Shown: piece after piece, positions 6,687-8,864 of the stretch
Numbering within the stretch: position 1 is the first letter of the stretch
How the letters are laid out: each line of letters starts with the position of its first letter
From: GCA-020344555 sp964548955
GTDB lineage: Bacteria > Planctomycetota > Phycisphaerae > UBA1845
Length of the DNA stretch: 8,864 nucleotides
Direction of reading: 5' to 3'
Assembly: GCA_964548955.1 (NCBI GenBank)
Contig: CAZJTP010000188.1
Location: 1 to 8,864, forward strand
Notes under the pieces: generated by a model
What the model saw: only the letters and a program-made list of their open reading frames with translations
What the model was told of the DNA's origin: nothing
Databases searched by the model: none
Program-made: the position numbers and the translations under genes

Positions 6687-8215
6687 GGTTCCACTTTCTC
6701 CTCTGCTTGCTTCACCTCTGTGCTAGTTGCCGGGTCGGCATCGGCTTCGGCGACAAGCGTTGCAATGGTTGCGCCGGTGGTTCGTTCCAATTCGGGTATG
6801 GTCGTGGCCGCGGTTGTCGCTGCTGCCACATACTGACTGCGGCTGTCCAGAAAGAACCGCTCGGCCTCGAGAACGGAGAGGAATGATGCCCGTCCGGCGC
6901 AGTAAGCTTCGCGCGAGAGATCGAGATTGCGCTGCGCAAGAGGGATGGAGCGGTCCCGGTAGATCCGCGCAAGCTTCCATGCCGTCAGCGTCCGATCGAC
7001 CGCCCCGCGAACCTCCTGGACAACCGCCCGGTCGAGCGCATCCAGCGTCTTGCGGGCCTGCACATAAGCGTACCTCGCCTTGGCAATCCCGGCTTGATTC
7101 TGATCGAAGATTGGCAGCTCGATGTTCAAGCTCGGCCCGATACTGAAGTCTGTATGCTCATCCTGCTTAGACCACGATTCGATTTCCGGTACGGTTGGAG
7201 CGCCTTGTGCAATCGACGCGCGCGCTGTATCGGCGAGAATGTCCTGGCTATGGCTCCGTTCTCGCCCGCCTCGCTCCAGCTCCACGCCAAGCTCAACGGC
7301 AGGGAAGAGACGGCGGTACTGCTCCTGCAAGCCCGCTTCGGCCAGGGACACCGTTTGCCGGGCGGCCCGGATGTCGAGACGCTGCGCCGACGCGATGTCG
7401 ATGAGACGCTCCACATCGAAAGACTGTGGAGCGACCTCCGGAAGCTGATCTACGAGCGTTAGCTCGTCCCCATCCGTGGTAACTCCAAGCAACGTGGCCA
7501 GCTTGCGGCGCGCCTCGGCAGCCTCCAGCCGGGCGGACCCCGCCGACAGTTCGGCTTCCAGAGCCAGGCTGCGGGACAGGTTAACATCCAGTTCATTGGT
7601 GGCGCCGGCCTGCTGGCGCGTAAGGGCCATCTCGAGCAGGCTTAGGGCGATCGTGAGGTTCTCCTGCGCGATCCGGTGTTGTTCATCTGCACCTATGGTC
7701 TTGAAGTAGGCAACCTTCGCGTCCACCGAAAGGCTTGCCGCTTGGCGTGCGGTTTCCAGGATCGTCCGATCGAGCGATCGCTGGGCTACGCGCTTCCGTA
7801 CCGGAATGTGCCAGAGGTCGGCGATATTCTGCGCCAAACCGGATTCCAGAGTCGCCAGACCACCTCCCGACGGAAAGCGAAGAGCGATTCCGAGTGATGG
7901 ATTGGACAGCAGGCCGGACTGCACAACATCCGCGCGAGCCATCCCGATGTCCATCAGCGCCGCCTGGAGAGTCGGGTTGTTGAGCAGGCAGATCTGCGCG
8001 GCTTCGCCGGCAGTAATGCCCTCACGGAGCAGTTCCTCAACGAGACCGGGAATCAGGTCGTCGTCCTCAGGTTGATAGACCCGCTCTTGCCCGGTGGCTT
8101 CGGTAACCTGCCGGCCGAGTAGCGCATAGTCGAGGCGCGGGTCCACCGTGGCACAGCCGGTAAATGACGCGTCGCCGAGCAACCAAAGACCGATTACTAG
8201 GTATTTTTGTATCAT
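6683..8215 (-). CDS. czcC: CzcC-like outer-membrane factor (TolC family lipoprotein)
   Basis: A 510-residue outer-membrane channel of the TolC/OEP superfamily, forming the exit duct of the efflux complex. The start at 8215 is chosen because AAGGAA lies 7 bases upstream and because it yields a clean lipoprotein signal: MIQKYLVIGLWLLG then FTGC, with Cys21 as the lipid site. The longer frame from 8317 adds 34 residues that would bury this signal. Two OEP repeats are visible: the first about 70-245 (AGATNELDVNLSRS at 203-216), the second about 268-470 (LPIFDQNQAGIAKARY at 367-382 and GRASFLSVLEAE at 441-452). These Gly-x-x-x-x-LxVxxxxA helices are typical of the family. The length is slightly above CusC/CzcC (about 420-460), mostly in a loop at 315-355 and an acidic C-terminal tail. 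It overlaps czcB by four bases. The family is certain; metal specificity is set elsewhere. Confidence 0.94.
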   Translation of the reverse strand: MIQKYLVIGLWLLGDASFTGCATVDPRLDYALLGRQVTEATGQERVYQPEDDDLIPGLVEELLREGITAGEAAQICLLNNPTLQAALMDIGMARADVVQSGLLSNPSLGIALRFPSGGGLATLESGLAQNIADLWHIPVRKRVAQRSLDRTILETARQAASLSVDAKVAYFKTIGADEQHRIAQENLTIALSLLEMALTRQQAGATNELDVNLSRSLALEAELSAGSARLEAAEARRKLATLLGVTTDGDELTLVDQLPEVAPQSFDVERLIDIASAQRLDIRAARQTVSLAEAGLQEQYRRLFPAVELGVELERGGRERSHSQDILADTARASIAQGAPTVPEIESWSKQDEHTDFSIGPSLNIELPIFDQNQAGIAKARYAYVQARKTLDALDRAVVQEVRGAVDRTLTAWKLARIYRDRSIPLAQRNLDLSREAYCAGRASFLSVLEAERFFLDSRSQYVAAATTAATTIPELERTTGATIATLVAEADADPATSTEVKQAEEKVEP

Positions 8216-8222
8216 GAAAATG

Positions 8223-8228
8223 ATTCCT
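8223..8228 (-). promoter_or_regulatory. Ribosome binding site that fixes the czcC start
   Basis: On the minus strand AAGGAA ends 7 bases before the ATG at 8215. It supports the shorter czcC start and the lipoprotein signal. The rest of the 128-base gap between the small gene and czcC shows no convincing promoter or strong hairpin. Confidence 0.7.
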
Positions 8229-8343
8229 TGCCGTGGTCGATAACCGTCAGCCGCCGAGTACGCGCAACGCAAGAACAGCCGCTTCGGTTGTCGAGACAAA
8301 TCCCTGTCGACACCCAATTGCCGCGGGGACTAGAGGCGAAGAA

Positions 8344-8709
8344 TCAAATCAGTAAGGGGATATCGCTTGGGGAAAGCGGAAGTGGTCCAAGAAGTGCCAA
8401 CCGCAAATGGTCGGCACATGGTTGAAGCGTTTGAGATTTAGCCCATACCAACGCGATGAACACTGGGACTGCTTGGTCCGGGTGAATCGGCTCGCCGTTG
8501 GAATCGCCAACCGGCCTGTCCCATCGCGCCACGGCGACCATGCTGCACGGGTCCTGGGGGCATGCCTGTTCGTTCGAACAAGGATCATCGTGATGATAAT
8601 CCGACTCTGGCTCGTGGTCGCACGGGTGATACAGAATCCCCGCGACGCACAGCGAGCGCGTCGCGGTCAGGCTCCAGACGACTAACAGGATGCTTACAAT
8701 TCGCACCAT
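8344..8709 (-). CDS. Small secreted Cys/His-rich protein heading the efflux operon (CzcI-like position)
   Basis: A 121-residue protein starting MVRIVSILLVVWSLTATRSL, a clear signal peptide with likely cleavage near Ala23-Gly24. The ATG at 8709 is preferred over an upstream frame to 8832 because that frame crosses the promoter and the inverted repeat and buries the signal. The mature N-terminus is rich in potential ligands: His28, Cys30, His32, His39, His40, Cys44, Cys50 and Cys55, with the pattern HPCDHE then DPC-x5-C-x4-C. Two hydrophobic stretches follow (about 79-92, 102-110), with a Pro/Leu-rich tail. Its place before czcC, its size and the C-x-H-E motif recall CzcI of Cupriavidus, a small periplasmic protein of the czc operon. 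I would not claim homology from sequence alone. A role in metal sensing or in buffering metal for the exporter is inferred. No Shine-Dalgarno sequence is visible. Confidence 0.75.
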   Translation of the reverse strand: MVRIVSILLVVWSLTATRSLCVAGILYHPCDHEPESDYHHDDPCSNEQACPQDPCSMVAVARWDRPVGDSNGEPIHPDQAVPVFIALVWAKSQTLQPCADHLRLALLGPLPLSPSDIPLLI

Positions 8710-8716
8710 ACCGTGT

Positions 8717-8745
8717 ATTCTATCGACGCGTCGGTCGCGGGGCAA
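8717..8745 (-). promoter_or_regulatory. Predicted sigma70-type promoter of the efflux operon
   Basis: On the minus strand TTGCCC (8745-8740) and TAGAAT (8722-8717) are separated by exactly 17 bases. A start about 7 bases past the -10 would fall at 8710-8711, almost at the ATG at 8709, implying a leaderless or nearly leaderless mRNA for the first gene. This agrees with the absence of a Shine-Dalgarno sequence there. The -10 matches five of six consensus bases and the -35 four of six. Confidence 0.55.
8724..8733. promoter_or_regulatory. Palindromic candidate operator in the promoter spacer
   Basis: CGACGCGTCG is a perfect 10-base palindrome lying between the predicted -10 and -35 hexamers. A metal-responsive repressor or a MerR-type activator commonly binds a dyad there, although MerR-type promoters usually have 19-20-base spacers rather than 17. 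No regulator gene is present in the window. The palindrome is short enough to arise by chance in G+C-rich DNA. Confidence 0.4.
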
Positions 8746-8789
8746 TCTGGAGCCGTAACAGTGGCGCAACAGGACTTCACAAGTGTGCC

Positions 8790-8846
8790 ACCCAGACACC
8801 AACCCATAAGGTAACTCTTCAGCCGTCTGCAATGTTGGTGTCGGGT
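8790..8846. repeat. Long-loop hairpin overlapping the right inverted repeat
   Basis: ACCC-A-GACACCAAC (8790-8803) can pair with GTTGGTGTCGGGT (8834-8846), giving 13 base pairs with one bulged A and a 30-base loop. The right arm belongs to the 54-base inverted repeat and the left arm lies just outside it, so the left repeat copy at 1-54 cannot form this structure with its own flank. It sits upstream of the efflux promoter. Confidence 0.7.
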
Positions 8847-8862
8847 AACGGTGGAAGTTGTC
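8809..8862 (-). repeat. Right copy of 54-base inverted repeat
   Basis: Read on the minus strand this begins GACAACTTCC and ends GAGTTACCT, matching positions 1-54 at 52 of 54 bases. Two further bases (CG) lie outside it before the window ends. Identity stops after ACCT, where the left copy continues CCGTGG and this one TATGGG. It is non-coding and lies about 64 bases upstream of the predicted -35 of the efflux operon. Confidence 0.9.
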
Positions 8863-8864
8863 CG

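Noticed and set aside
8289..8312. TGTCGA/TCGACA inverted repeat in the gap before czcC
   Set aside because: A six-base stem with a 12-base loop and no associated promoter hexamers; within chance expectation.
8213..8317. Upstream start for czcC at 8317
   Set aside because: It would place 34 polar residues before a lipoprotein signal; the ATG at 8215 has a well-spaced AAGGAA.
8707..8832. Upstream start for the small protein at 8832
   Set aside because: The extension runs through the predicted promoter and into the inverted repeat and hides the signal peptide.
8809..8862. Integron attC site or CRISPR repeat
   Set aside because: No integrase, no attC-type R'/R'' core pair at the ends of a folded site, and only two inverted copies about 8.8 kb apart, not a direct-repeat array.

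Overview
The window is a high-G+C bacterial fragment with two gene modules facing each other across a repeat-rich gap. The whole stretch is framed by a 54-base imperfect inverted repeat (1-54 and 8809-8862, 52 of 54 bases identical). No rRNA, tRNA, CRISPR array, transposase or integrase is visible. The intergenic debris at 1571-1815 (GTGGCAC/GTGCCAC hairpins, CCCCGAA heptamers, GGCGGAC and GGGCGGGACGCCC hairpins) and the form of the small Cys/His-rich protein remind me of Planctomycetota or related PVC bacteria. That is memory-based inference, not proof.

Left module (plus strand, 2-1570): the C-terminal part of a DUF262 (ParB/Srx-fold, GmrSD-like) protein is followed 9 bases later by a HEPN protein with the ribonuclease motif R-x4-H. 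This pairing looks like a small nucleic-acid-targeting defence or toxin module. The N-terminal half of the DUF262 gene, where the DGQQR-type motif would lie, is absent. The reading frame runs into the left inverted repeat and off the window.

Gap (1571-1815): 245 bases of tandem and inverted repeats between the convergent modules.

Right module (minus strand, 8709 down to 1816): a complete heavy-metal efflux operon in the order small secreted Cys/His-rich protein, outer-membrane factor (CzcC-like lipoprotein), periplasmic adaptor (CzcB-like, with His/Asp-rich and Cys-rich additions), RND pump (CzcA-like). CzcC and CzcB overlap by ATGA. A stem-loop sits between CzcB and CzcA. The pump lacks the CusA methionine triad at the aligned sites, which favours divalent cations (Zn/Co/Cd/Ni) over Cu/Ag. 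The inner-membrane pump, adaptor and outer-membrane channel would form one tripartite exporter, and the small protein sits where CzcI sits in Cupriavidus. A sigma70-like promoter with a palindrome in its spacer lies just upstream of the small gene and would give a nearly leaderless transcript.

The left module is visibly less G+C-rich (about 42-43% in two sampled 60-base lines) than the efflux operon (68% in one sampled line), so the two modules may have different histories. The inverted repeat may mark a mobile unit, or it may be a dispersed repeat at which an assembly stopped. The sequence alone does not decide.
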